64,000 nucleotides of DNA. Origin: Oscheius dolichura. Its lineage: Eukaryota; Nematoda; Chromadorea; Rhabditida; Rhabditidae. This document shows positions 12,195-23,871 of this stretch, in pieces. The translations under genes and the position numbers were made by a program. How positions within the stretch are numbered: the first letter of the stretch is position 1; each line of letters starts with the position of its first letter. The stretch covers positions 2,232,001-2,296,000 of the forward strand of contig OW051497.1 in NCBI GenBank assembly GCA_932521035.1, given 5' to 3'. Under the pieces are notes generated by a model. That model was given only the letters and a program-made list of their open reading frames with translations. It searched no databases and was not told the DNA's origin.

Positions 12195-14699
12195 ATGTTG
12201 AGCAAATCAACCGGAAGGGACTATTTCCGACCCAGTGTGTATATGTTACGCTGCACCAAGTCGGCTGTTATTGAATGTTTGGAGCATGTTCTCCGCCTGA
12301 AAAAGTTGCACACTGCTTCACAGAATGAAAGACAAAGGTTTGAGGTGTGTTTTTTTATGTTTTCTGTATCCATTCGTTAGAGAAATAAACCAAAAAGAAG
12401 CGTTGCTCCTTTGCTTTTTCTCAAGCTGCAGGAACTGGTTGTTTTGTGTGATAGGCAGGCAGTAATTGAACCTTCTGAAAGCAATACAAGAGCCCTACTT
12501 GGTAAGAGATCTTCATCTTATCCAAGAAGGTATAGCTTCAACGTTGGCTCTGCACGTTTTCTTCAAAGATGCGATATTCCGCCTTCCTGAGCAACCCGAC
12601 TGGCAAGAGCTGGCACTGAAACACAATTTTTTAGACGTAAGAGCACTTACGAAATTAATTTCTGGAAGATTATAGAGCTCCTTTACACTTTCAAGCAGCA
12701 TTATCTGTCCTGACAGGACAACGTTGGAGGAGGCGAGGGCCGAGCTGCGTGATGAAGTTGATGACCAGAAGAGGATGAGGGAAAGAGCAAGGAGAATAGC
12801 TGAACTTATTGACATGCAGACAGAATTTGTAATGTTTACAGTTGGGCAATAAGAAGCTAGCTCTTTAGGTAGATGAGGAGAAGGAAATAACCTTAGAAGA
12901 TGCTGTCTTAATTGTTCAGAAGCTAGAACGAGGTACGCCTTTCAGTTGAACAGAACCCTTCTTCAGTCTATCAAGCGGTTGCTCGCTACAATTACCTTCG
13001 CCATGTCTACCAACAAGCCATGGACGACCGAATTGGAAAGAAAACGATGACCGACGAGGAAGCTATCATTCGTATTCAAGCGGTTTCTTGCTTCTTTTAA
13101 TCGTACAATTCAAATTTTTAGCGCACACGAGGTTATTTTGCCCGAAAATTGGTGAGAGAAATGAGGCGGAAAGAATCAGACTTGTTGGGAATGTCTACTC
13201 GAGCAATTGTTGATTCCTTACGGCTCAATGTTAAAGTATCTGATACTCTTCCAATCCTTGAAGAGGTCCCCTTTCTCGCTCTTTGTAATGGATTGCTTTA
13301 GACAGTTCATTCATTAGAAGATCTGCTGGAGAAGTTGAAGGATAGCTTCTTCCCAGCTGTTCCGTCTGACAAGGTTGATTCTAGGATATTGCAAAGGTTC
13401 GGTTGTATTTCCTTTATGAGGGCAGAAGTTGTAGAAAATTAGATACTGAGGAGCTCTACCGCAAGCTTTGTTTACGTCGACTGGTTAGAGAAAGAAAGAA
13501 TCCTAGAATTGAGTTACACGAGTTAGTATCCGACATGTAAGTGAAGGAGACTTTTTAAACTTCAATCTCAGAACAAAGGTAACAGTTCATGGAGGGCAGT
13601 TTGACCTAGACATCCGTCTCTATCTCAACACTTCTATTCTGATACCTCTTGGTAAGTATGCTTTTACCAAAATAATCTCCCTTATAGCACTGCGTGGATG
13701 GTATCAAAATACTCAAAGACGCCGCCTCCTTATTGTTGGAGAAGCTGGTAGCGGGAAAACAGCATGGACAGAAGCTGTCGTATACTCTACCGGCGCTGTA
13801 CACCTTCGTGTTTCGGCACATCTTTTGATGAGAGGAAGAACCAGGACTATAGGGAACATAGTCAAAGTTGCTCCGTTCATTTTGGTTAAAATGTTTTCAG
13901 TATGTGAAATCTGATCCCTGCTCGATTGTTACAATAGATCGAATGGAAATATTCAAGGTGACAAAGAAGAAAATGACGACGATTTCTCAAGTTTGCTACA
14001 TTCACTTATTTGTTGAGAAGACAATTGCAGAACATTATTCGAAACCTCCTGGAGGAACTGGAGCGTACCAATTCCTTTATAATCGGAATGAGTCGCTTAG
14101 ATGTTCTTCAGCCTCAAATACTGAAAATGTTTTCGGATGTTCTTTATTTGAAGCCCCTGCGAGAGTCTATCAAAACAGGTTAAACGATTCCTATTGTTTT
14201 ATAACGTTTCAGAAATGATTGCTCGGAGCATTGTAAAATTAGAGGATAACGGGCGCATATGCAAATTACCCGAGAGATTGGAATCTCTGAGAAAGGTGGG
14301 CAGCAGGCAGTCTCATTGAACAACATATTTAGGAGACGAAGGGGAAAACCTGTGGGAAGACGGCCAAAGTCATTAGAAGCCGATATGGTCGTTCACAACC
14401 AATTAGTTGAAAGATACATATTGTATAAAAACTCTTATTTGATTTGCACCATCATTAAACGTGAAACGGCGCTCTCCACATGTCAGAGACATGGAAATAG
14501 CACGTTATTCCGAGAGGAAAATCAGCTGGTCAAGTGCAGCTGCACTGGGAATCGGGAGGATTTCGCCCCCCGTTCTTCTAAAACGAAGGGGCAATCATAC
14601 AACTTTCAAATCTATAAAATATCCAATAGATCGTTACCTTGGTTATCATTCGGAGATAAGTTACTAGTGTCCCGTGGCCTTTCTCGTAATCCCGAATAG
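12195..14699 (+). CDS. IQ-motif and AAA-ATPase domain protein, IQCA/DRC11-like
   Basis: Spliced gene starting at ATG 12195. The middle region is a charged helical stretch (DDQKRMRERARRIAELIDMQ), then an IQ motif (IRIQARTRGYFARK, intron removed at 13085-13122), RRKESDLLGM, and an AAA-like domain with Walker A GEAGSGKT at about 13738-13761 and a hydrophobic strand before TIDRMEIF (Walker B position, near 13930). Downstream exons (FIIGMSRLDVL, FSDVLYLKPLRES) fit the second half of an AAA domain. This order resembles IQCA1/DRC11, a dynein regulatory complex subunit of motile cilia. Nematodes lack motile cilia, so the role here is unclear. Exon 2 (12381-12675) and the last exon (14316 onward; two frames compete, ending near 14670 or 14699) are not resolved. 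Confidence 0.6.
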
Positions 14700-15960
14700 T
14701 TCCGGCTGCAGTGATCGCAGGCAGCTGACCTCACAACTGTATTGTTCTGCTCACCAGGCCAGCTCGTTGGTTTTTTGATGTTTTCTGCGAAAACTGAGCT
14801 TTCCCAAATCTAGCATACAATTATGGCTGCGCTGTAACAAAGCAAGGATTTCCCTCTAAAGAACTACCACTCAAGCTATCCGGATCGTAAACCTCCGACC
14901 TTCATGCCTTCCATCTGATGCAGTTCTCTTAATTTCTGAACTGCTGAAGAGGGCGTGCCTGGTTTATCGGAAGCACGAAAAACAGAGTGACGGAGTCTGA
15001 AAATCATGTAGAAACACGGTCATTGTACACTATCCATTAAACTTAAATGGATGGTTTTGTGGATGCAGATTTCTTAAGGGGAGGTCTTCCTTTCGAACAC
15101 GTAAAGAGATGGGATTTTGACTGCCTTCGTTGTACAAAGCTCAAAAAACTGTTTCATCGAGACTGTTTCCAGGGAAGATAAGACTTTGAGGCGTGCCAAA
15201 CCTTGCAGAATTAAGCGGATCCCCGATCTCTTCGAGCCTGATTCGCCACTTTCTCTGAAATTCCAGTTCCAAACTGGATATAAATTTTATTCCGTCTGAA
15301 GTCCTTCCATGGCTTCTCTCGAGTAATATAAAGAAATTCGATGCGATCACCCGCTTGCTAGATAGAAAAATTGAATCCATCTTAATGCCAATTTCTTGTA
15401 ATTTTTGAATAATTCATTAGTGCGTAAAAAACAAACAAAGTTTGAAGCTCCCCCTCCCCTTTCCCTTTCTATGCCTCGCCTGCGCCCGACGACCCTATCA
15501 GGCAAATGAAAAATAGCGCGCCTTTGATGGAGAGAGCAGCTGCCGGCGACGTCACTACGCGGCGGGGAAGGCATAATGGCAGTAAACAAACTGCGTTCAC
15601 GGGGGGTTTTCTTCGGGCGTATTGGTCGGAAACGGCGAAAATAAATACGGGCAGTTGCTTCCCGGTGTTCCATGCTGCCTGGGGGTTGCTCCTTTCTTGA
15701 AAAATTTAATTCTCTCCAGGAGTTGACGGTTACGATCCCGCTAGACGTGTCAGGTGTTTTGAAGATCATAAAGAAGAAGACCCCAAAAAAAACCGTTCCT
15801 TCTCTCACAACTGATTCGCCCTCTGCGCTTTTAACAAACCAAAGCTGAAGATATACTTAGACCGTTCTTCCGCAGAAAAAACAACAAGCTTCATTATCAC
15901 AAATTATCACTCGATAAGTACAAACATTGAAGAAAATACAATACAACATGACTGAAATCT
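14700..15960. other. No supported gene
   Basis: A 153-codon minus-strand frame (15347-15808) crosses GC-rich, arginine-coding sequence but has no domain and looks like chance. Nothing else recognised. Confidence 0.4.
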
Positions 15961-16565
15961 TTAAGCGTCTGCGGCCTCGGCCCACAAGAACTGCTCGGCC
16001 AATTTTCGTTGTTCTTCTCGGGTTAAATCATTTTCAATGCATAAAATTTCACGAATCTCTTCAACGCTCTTTCCGGCCACCATATTTGCGACATACTGGG
16101 TTGTAATGTCGATAAGGCCCTGGATATCCAAGAAATTGGCTGCCTGGAAAACATATTAGCTGGTTCAATAAGTATAAACACACCATCATTATCTCCAGAA
16201 GTTCATCTCCATCGATACAGTCAAGAAAGTCGTAGTCGTCTTGACTCAAAGGGATCCTTTTGTCTTCGTCCCTCTTCTTCTTGACGAAGGTCATATGTTT
16301 GTGCTCTTCGCACCATTCCATGACTTTCAATAAAGTCGGCCCCTTGATGGTATTGAGAGGGAGAGGCTCCTTAAAACGGGGCGTAACCCCTGATATAAAA
16401 GAGATTTACCTGGTTGTAGTCGCCCCTTGCATCCCTGAGCATTGTGGCCAGGACTTTAGATTGGCAGGCGGTCTTCTGGTCAATCTCCACGACGACGTTA
16501 TCATTGGAGGACAGCTTCAACGTTGGTTCAGGCAAAATGGCGGCATCGTCGTCTTTGATATCCAT
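15961..16565 (-). CDS. SKP1-related protein (SCF ubiquitin ligase adaptor)
   Basis: Three exons with introns of 37 and about 42 nt give roughly 174 residues, the usual SKP1 size. N-terminal BTB/POZ-like half (KLSSNDNVVVEIDQKTA) followed by LLKVMEWCEEHK, then the C-terminal F-box-binding half AANFLDIQGLIDITTQYVAN and GKSVEEIREILCIENDLTREE, ending in LWAEAADA rather than the canonical WCEE-type end. The protein links an F-box protein to a cullin. Nematodes carry many divergent skr paralogs, and the altered C-terminus suggests this is one of them. Complete and probably functional. Confidence 0.93.
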
Positions 16566-17563
16566 TCTGAATTGAAATGCATTGAAAATCAAACGAGAAT
16601 GATATAAGCAAAAGAAAGGTATAATGCGCAATCATAAAGGCGCTGCAATGGCTCAGGGCTCGCTGAACAGCTGTTTTAATTAAGTGGTAATTGATGCCCA
16701 GTTAAAGAGGATACGAGCGCTATAAAGAATGATTAGAAAACCAGCAACTAAACGTTCCCACGCCTGAGATGTTGCCAACAAAAACACCGACGAGACAAAG
16801 TGAAGGTGCGAAAAATGAGACAAATGGGGCGAAAGAGCTGGCAGACACGGCGGCTTATTATAATCGATGCGTGGCTAAGCGGTATCATTTTGTGATTACC
16901 ATGGAAACACAGGGATAAACGGATGTTAAGAGGCCGAGCCAAGAATCTGCAATGTTTGGAATAAAGGCGTGGAAGAAAAAATGAAGATCAGAAGGGCTGA
17001 AATATTGACGAGCTCGGAGATCAAAACTGTAATGACTGGTTGAAAGGGTCAGGGCAAACTGATCCAAACACGGAACGTGGATAATTTAGATGATAGGGAA
17101 CGAGCCCTTATGCGTTTCAGGTAGTTGGCGTCTTGGGGACCTCTCTTAGACTTAGCTGAACCTAGTAAATATCCGGCAGTAGCGTGACTGATTACTTTTA
17201 ACGTTATGGCGTCGTAACTGTAATGGTAGAAAGTTCCTAATTTGCCGTAACGCCCTTCGAAAAAATGGTAACGTTCTTGTAATGTCAAAAATCTCAAAAA
17301 AGCTTTTAGCGTAGCCATAAGCCTTGCGATGGCTTTCGCAGCATAACTACACTGTTCATACAGTCTTCCCAAATTCTTCTAAACTTAATGATTTCGGTTG
17401 ATCACACTCGAGCTCCGTTCTGATAACAGCCAAAATCCATCGCCCGGCAACGGATTTGTCATGAAACAATTGCATATTATTAGGGGTAATTGCAAACCAT
17501 TCTTCTCCCTTTTCTTCACAGCGACCAGCGCCTTCTTCCTTTCCTCTCGACCCTTTTCGAATA
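16566..17563. other. No supported gene
   Basis: A 107-codon minus-strand frame at 17049-17372 is open but lacks splice context or a domain. This region separates two divergent genes and probably holds their promoters. Confidence 0.4.
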
Positions 17564-17884
17564 ATGTCTAATATAATGGATTCTTACAACAGCACTGTAA
17601 CGGTAGCACTCGTCTGTATAGTGGGGCCCCTAATAGCGTTCATTATTGGCCTATGCGTTGCAATCGCTGTGAAAAGACTGAAAAAGGTAGGCATGTTTAT
17701 TGCAGGATAATGACGTGCTATCCAGAGTAAACCCGAGGAGGATCCGCCTACCCAAGTACAGTACCTAAAGCCAATGTCTGAAGATTTGAGAATGTTCTTT
17801 GAGCCAAGCGTGAAGTACATAGTGGGTCAGTTTCTCCTAATAATGTGGAAAAGGCTAGAATTTAGAAGAGAGGAGGAAAGATAA
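17564..17884 (+). CDS. Small single-pass membrane protein
   Basis: Exon 1 from ATG 17564 encodes a short N-terminus and one transmembrane segment (VALVCIVGPLIAFIIGLCV) followed by basic residues (AVKRLKK). After a 39-nt intron the second exon encodes an acidic, proline-containing tail (KPEEDPPTQ, FFEPSVKY). Reading through gives a stop at 17882-17884. An alternative 44-nt intron (GTGGGT...TTTAG from about 17822) would replace the end by a basic tail. A poly-A signal AATAAA follows at 18004. Function unknown. Confidence 0.6.
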
Positions 17885-19001
17885 AAGACAAACTGTGAAA
17901 AAGCAAACTTTGAAGAAGCAAATATCGATGCCCAGAAATGTTATCGTTGTCTGAAGGATGGAGAGGAAGTAGCTTCATCTTGTTGTTGAAAATCTAATGT
18001 TGAAATAAAGTTGATTACAGTAGTTTTCTGTTATCTGCTCTCTAGACAATGTTCAGTCCGTATTAACTTTTTTCCTTCCCAAAGATGTTGGCATCTTTTC
18101 AGGGTGGATAAAGGAACCATCTGCAAAAAGGTATCGTCTCGTGAATTGAAATAACGGTCAATTTGCGAAAGCCCCGTAGTGCAACAGAATAGTGTTATCA
18201 TCATGAGTAACGAGGATTTGACCTTTTGCCTCTAATAGCCTTTTCACAGAATTCGTCAAATTAGTCACAGAAGATTTGGAGAAGCAACAGCACGTCTCAG
18301 TATTTACCAAGTAGCCCTGTCTAACGATACAAATCAATTCCGCCCCCTCTCCTGTGCTCTATTGAGATCTGTTAATATAAACAGTCGTCTGACCAATGCC
18401 ATCTCCCTACTGATCAGACCATCGATTGCCGTTTCATTTCCTCTTCTCGGCTCTGGTGGGTGGCGGTGCCCTGTCCAGCTTTGGCTGACCAGTCCAAAAA
18501 TGTTCCATCGCTGTTCCAAGAATAACTGCGTCTTCATCCTGATTTTCCCGAGCTGGAGGCTTCTTTCTATCCCACAGTGCCCTTCCCCTGTCGTCATGTC
18601 TCTTCCGCTTTTTCTCAATCTCTCCTTACATGGCTACCATTGGCTATGCTCGCGCTCTAGGACAATTTGAGACAGTGAGTGATGAATAATCAGGAGAGCC
18701 GTTCGGTGTTTACAAATGAAAATGGTGCCAATCCCCAGTTGGTCCGCCACATAGCCATCATTATGCCCAGATTCCTCTTCAAAATTCTTCCCCTGGGAAT
18801 TCATTTCTTGCAATTGATATTCACAAGCACACACAGTCTATATCGTTTGCCCTCCTGTTCTTCCCTTTCCCTTTCCCTTTCCTATGAGCCTATCGCAGCA
18901 ATGGCCAACAGCTTGGATGAACTTGTGGAGACTTATGGAAGTGCTTGAACTGGTAGATAATTACAGGCAACGAATCCATACCCGGTTTATAGGATACCAA
19001 A
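17885..19001. other. Intergenic, no supported gene
   Basis: Contains the poly-A signal of the previous gene and short open frames on both strands (18334-18618 minus, 18362-18670 plus) that overlap and show no domain. Confidence 0.35.
18004..18009 (+). terminator. Poly-A signal AATAAA
   Basis: Canonical hexamer about 120 bases after the stop of the small membrane protein gene. Confidence 0.55.
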
Positions 19002-19462
19002 ATGGTCGCCTCTCTTGAAGATTGTGAAATCCTGGACCCCAACATCCCCTTCTCCGTCAACTTCGACTTTGAAACTCCTATGAGGAAGGGAAAAAAGACC
19101 CCTACCATGTTTCATGACTATCGGGATGACCAGAGGAAGTTACAGAAAAAGACCCACTTTGGCATAGAATACGAACACCTCATACGTATTTCAGAAGGTG
19201 CTCCGGCACCTTTTTGCCCATGTCAAGGAACACCACGAGTTGCTCTGCCCTCTGCTCGACGTTGTCTACGACGTCGAGCATGTGGCTAGTTTTCAGCTGC
19301 ACTACATCCATCACAAGCTTGACACGGAGTATACAACCCCCATCCAGGTTGAAAGCTTTCGGAACAGGGCACATGCTCCTTTTCCAGGCAGAGGAAATGT
19401 ATCGTCGTCAGCGTCTCAAGAAGAACAAGTGCTTTAATACCGCCACCTCCTTCACAAAGTAA
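19002..19462 (+). CDS. Unrecognised cytosolic protein, splice structure partly unresolved
   Basis: ATG 19002 opens MVASLEDCEILDPNIPF and runs as FHDYRDDQRKLQKKTHFG. The next well-formed coding block is KVLRHLFAHVKEHHELL to DTEYTTPIQ, then a 40-nt intron (19348-19387 approximately) and a last exon AEEMYRRQRLKKNKCFN ending at TAA 19460-19462. The first two blocks are in different frames and I could not find the connecting intron between 19139 and 19194, so either a splice site is unusual or the gene is damaged. No signal peptide, no domain recognised. The start may lie further upstream (ATG near 18901). Confidence 0.4.
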
Positions 19463-19647
19463 TATCCTACTTACAAGTTGAATGCCTTAACCTCTTTATT
19501 TCTGCCCTATTAAACAATTTATCAAAGACGTTGGGTTCCAGAAGATCGAAGCTCCTAGACGTTGCAGCTGTTATGGTGACTATAAAGACAGCTGCAATGA
19601 TTATACACACTTAGTAATTCTCCTTCTCTGTGTTCCTCATCTTGCAA

Positions 19648-20890
19648 ATGCTATGGCTGAGGTCCTATGCTATTTTTATGATTTTCCCTTCTTCAATTCT
19701 AACGGGTCTTTTGTGTTACACAATTATGACTCAAAGCCCAAATATCATGAAAAAATATAAATATATGATATTGTCAGTCGCCGTGAGTTACTTATGTCAT
19801 AGTTTTAGCCAAGTTTTCTGTTCAGCTCTCCTTTTACCAATTTGATATCATCTACAGTGTCCTTCTCACCCCGATCCCTCTTCCCGGAGCACAGGGAGTT
19901 CAGTTCGCCGGCACCCTTGGAGTTCTATTTCCCGATTATGGGAATTTGATAGGGGTATGTTGTTGCTACCTTAGAGCTCAACAAACCGTACCCCATAACC
20001 TCATATTTTTTTGGTCCCAGACTACACTTCAGAGAACTGAAAGAATTCTATTCGTACATGTTTCAGTGGCTCCTTCCTGTGAGCACGAATCTTTTTCCAA
20101 TTACAACAGTCGTCAGCTTCATCTGGAGAGAATATTCCGTAACCCAATTCGAAACAAAGCCTCTCTACTTGGTTTTGCATTTTCTTCATTTTGCCGTAGT
20201 GCTATCAACATCTTATATGGGCATCCCGGCATATAACGCCTTAACCTCAGAAGAAGCGATAGTTACACAATATCTAAAAAAGGTTCTGGCGTGTGCTAGT
20301 ACATATCTGTGCAGTTCAATTCCAGAAGAACTCTACGTACGACCCCCAGCTCGCCGTGTATTGCATTATCGAACCTGATAAAGATGAGGCCTTCATATGG
20401 ATGCAGATCTGGGTCGTAGCCAGTAATTTACTGCTTCTCACTTATATTATCAAGGCTTTCTATCGAGTAGGCGCTCTATTTTCCGTAATAAACCATTACA
20501 TCAGATTAACTCTTTTCTCAAAAAGTTGAAAGCTGTCTTAAGCACTTCTACTGTAAACATGCATCGGAGTCAGTTGATATCACTGGCTTTGCAGGTATTT
20601 TACAAAGGTGAAAGATAGTGTGAAATGTTTAGGGTCTCATTCCTATTTTCTTGCCACTCTTCACAGTTTTAGCCGAATTTCTGCTCCTCACAGTGCTCCT
20701 AAATATTCCGGATCTTCCACAAACTCAATTGGATTTATTTATGTTTCATGCAACTGGAGTAGTCCTCGGAGTGCCGTCATTGTATTCAATTGTTCATTTC
20801 TTCGTTGTCGTTTTAACTACGCCACCTTATAGGCGATTCCTGATGAGACAGGGAAGTTCAGAAGAGTGCCCTTCTATAGTCAAGATTTAG
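19648..20890 (+). CDS. Seven-transmembrane chemoreceptor, Srh/Str-like (left arm copy)
   Basis: Nematode serpentine receptor, expected in sensory-neuron cilia membranes. ATG 19648 opens MLWLRSYAIFM; the same start position (ATGCTRTGG) is conserved in both paralogs. Exons follow: KKYKYMILSVA, LSFYQFDIIYSVLLTPIPL, WLLPVSTNLFPITTVVSF then IWREY, NSTYDPQLAVYC, and after a short intron NMHRSQLISLALQ then GLIPIF, closing with TTPPYRRFL. The final TPPYR motif and the QGLIP helix start are typical of the Str superfamily (Srh, Sri, Str). Introns are 37-110 nt. It is one of a near-identical inverted pair with 48928-50169 and a diverged relative of 25429-26610. Looks intact. Confidence 0.82.
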
Positions 20891-21238
20891 AGCCATGCAG
20901 TCCATTCTAATCATTCTAATCTTCAACAAATTACTTGAGATAATATCAAGAACCAGGCTTGTAGTCTCCGAGTCTTCGCGGCTACCTTTTAAGGTAGTTT
21001 AAAAACTATTACAATTGGACGAGGAAGACCTTCACGACACTTTTATTAGTTGTCCGCGATTAGACTTTGTAAAGACGTTCTTTTAGCAGATGAGGAAACG
21101 AGGAAATTGAGCTCCCGCAGGTGCACAAGTCTGTGGGCTGGATTTGTTAAATAATTAATTCGAAATGTTCGTTTCCCAAGGGTAATGTATGAATATTTAA
21201 TAAATTGAACGCTTTTCAAATGCAGCTGCAATCGGTGT

Positions 21239-21538
21239 TCAGAGAGTTTGATTGTAACCACTGCCTGGTTTAGTATCAGGGCTAGGCGCACAGGGTGTTT
21301 TTAAGATAGAGAGAGTTCGAGCTGAGATCCCCGGAAAAAAGCTTTTTCGTCGAGGTTGTTGATCGTACTTTGTGCAATAATTTTCTTTTATGAGAGACAA
21401 AATCTCCCTTGCAACAATCTTATGATAGAGCTTGTTAGTAAATCCAGTTAAACATCCGTTTGTTAAAAAGAGGAATCTCAATAAAAAGGGTGATTTGGGA
21501 GAGTCTACAAAAAGGGAACGATAAAGAGGACACAACAA
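21239..21538 (-). CDS. Conserved open frame paired with 48282-48575, unrecognised
   Basis: A 99-codon frame on the strand opposite the receptor, starting within the foldback element end and reading through NKLYHKIVAREILSLIKENY to GSGYNQTL. The mirror arm keeps the frame with only a few changed residues. A second frame (21046-21291) is likewise kept in both arms. Preservation may simply reflect recent duplication. No domain recognised. Confidence 0.3.
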   Translation of the reverse strand: MLCPLYRSLFVDSPKSPFLLRFLFLTNGCLTGFTNKLYHKIVAREILSLIKENYCTKYDQQPRRKSFFPGISARTLSILKTPCAPSPDTKPGSGYNQTL

Positions 21539-21939
21539 AAAGAGAACAATACTCGTTCAGTTAAAATATAACCAAATCACGGCTACCGGCTAGGATCGAC
21601 AACTTGCAGTCTTCTACTTTGATTTTTTCTTTTTACTTTTAATCTACGGCAGCCCCCCTCGACCCCCCGCCTATGCCCGTTTTGTCAGTATCTTGTGTCA
21701 TGGAAATGACCGTCCCCATAAGTAATATCTTCATTTCTTTCCTGGAATCCATAGTTGAACATAATTCCTTGTCAGAAATTGGAGGGAAAGGACTATATCC
21801 GAAAAGATAGCCGTGATTTGGTTATATTTTAACTGAACCAGTATTGTTCCCTTTTTGTTGTGCCCCCTTTATCGTTCCCTTTTTGTAGACTCTCCCAAAT
21901 CACCCTTTTTATTGAGATTCCTCTTTTTAACAAACGGAT
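21452..21939 (+). mobile_element. 490-bp foldback element, copy in left arm
   Basis: Both ends carry about 140-bp inverted repeats (outer edge ATCCGTTTGTTAAAAAGAGG and its complement), each followed inward by CCAAATCACGGCT or complement. The centre is non-coding with a C-rich run. No transposase, so it is non-autonomous. The same element is at 47869-48360. Confidence 0.8.
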
Positions 21940-22059
21940 TGTTCGCTTTTTGTTGATATTCGGTATAATATCATAAATCCTAAAGCTTGCACCACAAACG
22001 TAGCCCGTAGTTTTCCTAGTTTTACCCCGAGAAGAAATGGATAGAGTCCCAGAAAACAC

Positions 22060-23160
22060 CCTAAAGAAGCAAATGAGAGTTGCACAATTTTGTCCTTTTG
22101 GTGGATTTCACATAATTGGCAAAAAAACATTGCGCTCTTTGAAGAATTAAAATAAGCCACAGCGAGAATGCCCCACGTCTGTTTGATGTTGTGGCTCTTC
22201 CATTTTTCAGACAATTTTCATGAAAACTGGCACCAAGGACTAAACCCCCGTTACAAATAAGGCAGGTATGTCGGATTTTCAAAAGTGTTTAGCCGTAAAG
22301 AACCACGTCGGTGAAGATCAAATAATACGTTTGATGTTATAACTCAACAATCAACCCATCTGCCCACGTTTTTTATTACATATTCGGAATCAGCGTAAGA
22401 AACTGTATATACAACTGTTTTGCAACGGGTTTTGGTTGGACACACAACGCTTTCGAAGAAAGGCCACAGCGAAAAGCGCAGCAGCAAAGACGCGCCGCAC
22501 CTGTTTGATGTTGTGGCTTTGGATTTTTTTTCCAACTTTCATGAAAATTAGTACCAAGGTGTAAAAGACCGTCTCGAATGAGATAACCATGTCAGCCTTT
22601 CAAAATTCTTTAGCCGAAAAGAGCTACCGAAACAATAATGAGATAATATGTTTGATGTTATAACTTAAAAAGTAACCCACATACTCAATTTTAAGTTTAC
22701 TCAATTGAAAGTTTTTCGACGCGTAAAAAAAGTTTTGAAAAAAAGAGCCACAGCGGAAACTGAACTGTGTTTTTGGTTTTTTGCAGAACCTGATTGTTTT
22801 TCTAAGAATAATTGGTACCTTTACTTCCGCAAAGGACTTTCTACAAATCTCTAGTGTACAATATCAGAAAAGCGAGAAAAACTCCGATAGGAAACAAGAA
22901 TAATTCATATGGAGTCTAATTACAGGCGTCTCTTACGACGAGCCAGGAAAATCACCAAAATAATCAAGCCCCATTTGACGCAGACGGCGTATGGCGTCAC
23001 TTTTCAAAACACGTTTGTAGTCGTAGCTCATTTATTTTATGTGCAAATTCCATGAAAATTGGTCACTAGGAGTAATCAACTACGAGGAAAACGATGGCGA
23101 AGTCAGATTTTTGATATCTTCTTACTGAAAAAAGTTACACCATCAAAATCAAAAAAAGGG
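22060..23160 (+). repeat. Degenerate tandem repeat, three units
   Basis: Each unit contains GCCACAGCG, GTTTGATGTTGTGGCT (units 1 and 2) and a CATGAAAAYTRG block: near 22155-22230, 22460-22550 and 22746-23070. Spacing is about 300 bases. Units are strongly diverged. No open frame is shared. Confidence 0.5.
22761..22970 (-). pseudogene. Duplicated 3' end of the single-pass membrane gene at 32819-33169
   Basis: About 210 bases match 32661-32869 closely, covering the downstream flank and the last codons (ending ARRKRRL then stop). Similarity stops abruptly at AATAATCAAGCC, inside the transmembrane segment, so only the C-terminus was copied. No upstream exon is nearby. Confidence 0.8.
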
Positions 23161-23871
23161 CTTGGCATGTGACAACTAAACCCAAATCACGCCGGGCTCG
23201 ATTGACGAATATATCAGAGATCAAGAATTCTCGCTGTTCTCTTGGTAACGTTGAGCCCAGGTTCTTCTGTAAGCTGGATTCCTTCTGCTAATAAAGCGGT
23301 TAGATAAATTTTGTAAAGAAAAACATACTTGGAACACCATCTCCATTCGCCATAGAACATTCCACTCCAGGTGGGCAAAGTAGGGGGCATCAAAATTGGA
23401 GTAAACGAAGGAACAACTTCGCTGTCTGCTGACAAAGGAAATTCTTCATTCTTGGCCTGTTGGGAAGAGATTTGAGCTTGTGAAGGAGTAGCTTCTTCCT
23501 GGGGCAGAAGGGAGACTTTGTTGCTGAGCCGTAGAGGGGGAATACTCATCTTGAGCGAAGGAGGAGCAATTAATTCCTTTGTTTTTCGACGAGCGGGAGC
23601 AGCGTTCGGAGTACTAGTGTTGGAAATCTAAATAAAAGACTATATCAAGACTACTAATGACGAAAACACTTACTTTTCTACACTTAAATTTCCTGTGATA
23701 TCGCTCCTTAGGCGTTCCCATAATGTCGTCATCCGTAGTATCACTGGGGTCGGGTTCTTTCTCTGCACTAGGAAGAACAAGAGATACAGGTCGGTCATTT
23801 CCGTCTTTATCTGTATGATTCAGAAAAGTGTCTCTCAGCGACGGAACTTTCTGCTGGCATCGGCTAAGCAA
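23135..23871 (-). CDS. Unrecognised low-complexity protein with basic and acidic patches
   Basis: Three coding blocks join by introns of about 45 nt: one ending DDDIMGTPKERYHRKFKCRK, a proline/serine/glutamine-rich block (KMSIPPLRLSNKVSLLPQEE) ending GMFYGEWRWCSK, and a last one with LPREQREFLISDIF and a stop at 23135-23137 if the acceptor TTAGCAG is used. Mostly disordered composition suggests a nuclear or regulatory protein, which is inference. The 5' end is not found: no in-frame ATG before 23871 fits well, so another exon lies upstream. Confidence 0.5.

Larger units (their letters stand above)
19500..21960 (+). repeat. Left arm of a 2.5-kb inverted duplication
   Basis: This stretch recurs in reverse orientation at about 47840-50400. 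It carries the chemoreceptor gene, a conserved minus-strand open frame and a 490-bp foldback element. Arms are very similar in coding and non-coding parts, with scattered substitutions (for example three residues differ in the first 45 of the receptor). The arms are separated by about 26 kb. Confidence 0.9.

Noticed and set aside
15347-15808. 153-codon minus-strand frame
   Set aside because: Arginine-rich, low-complexity translation of GC-rich sequence with no start context or domain.
17049-17372. 107-codon minus-strand frame
   Set aside because: No family resemblance and no exon partners.
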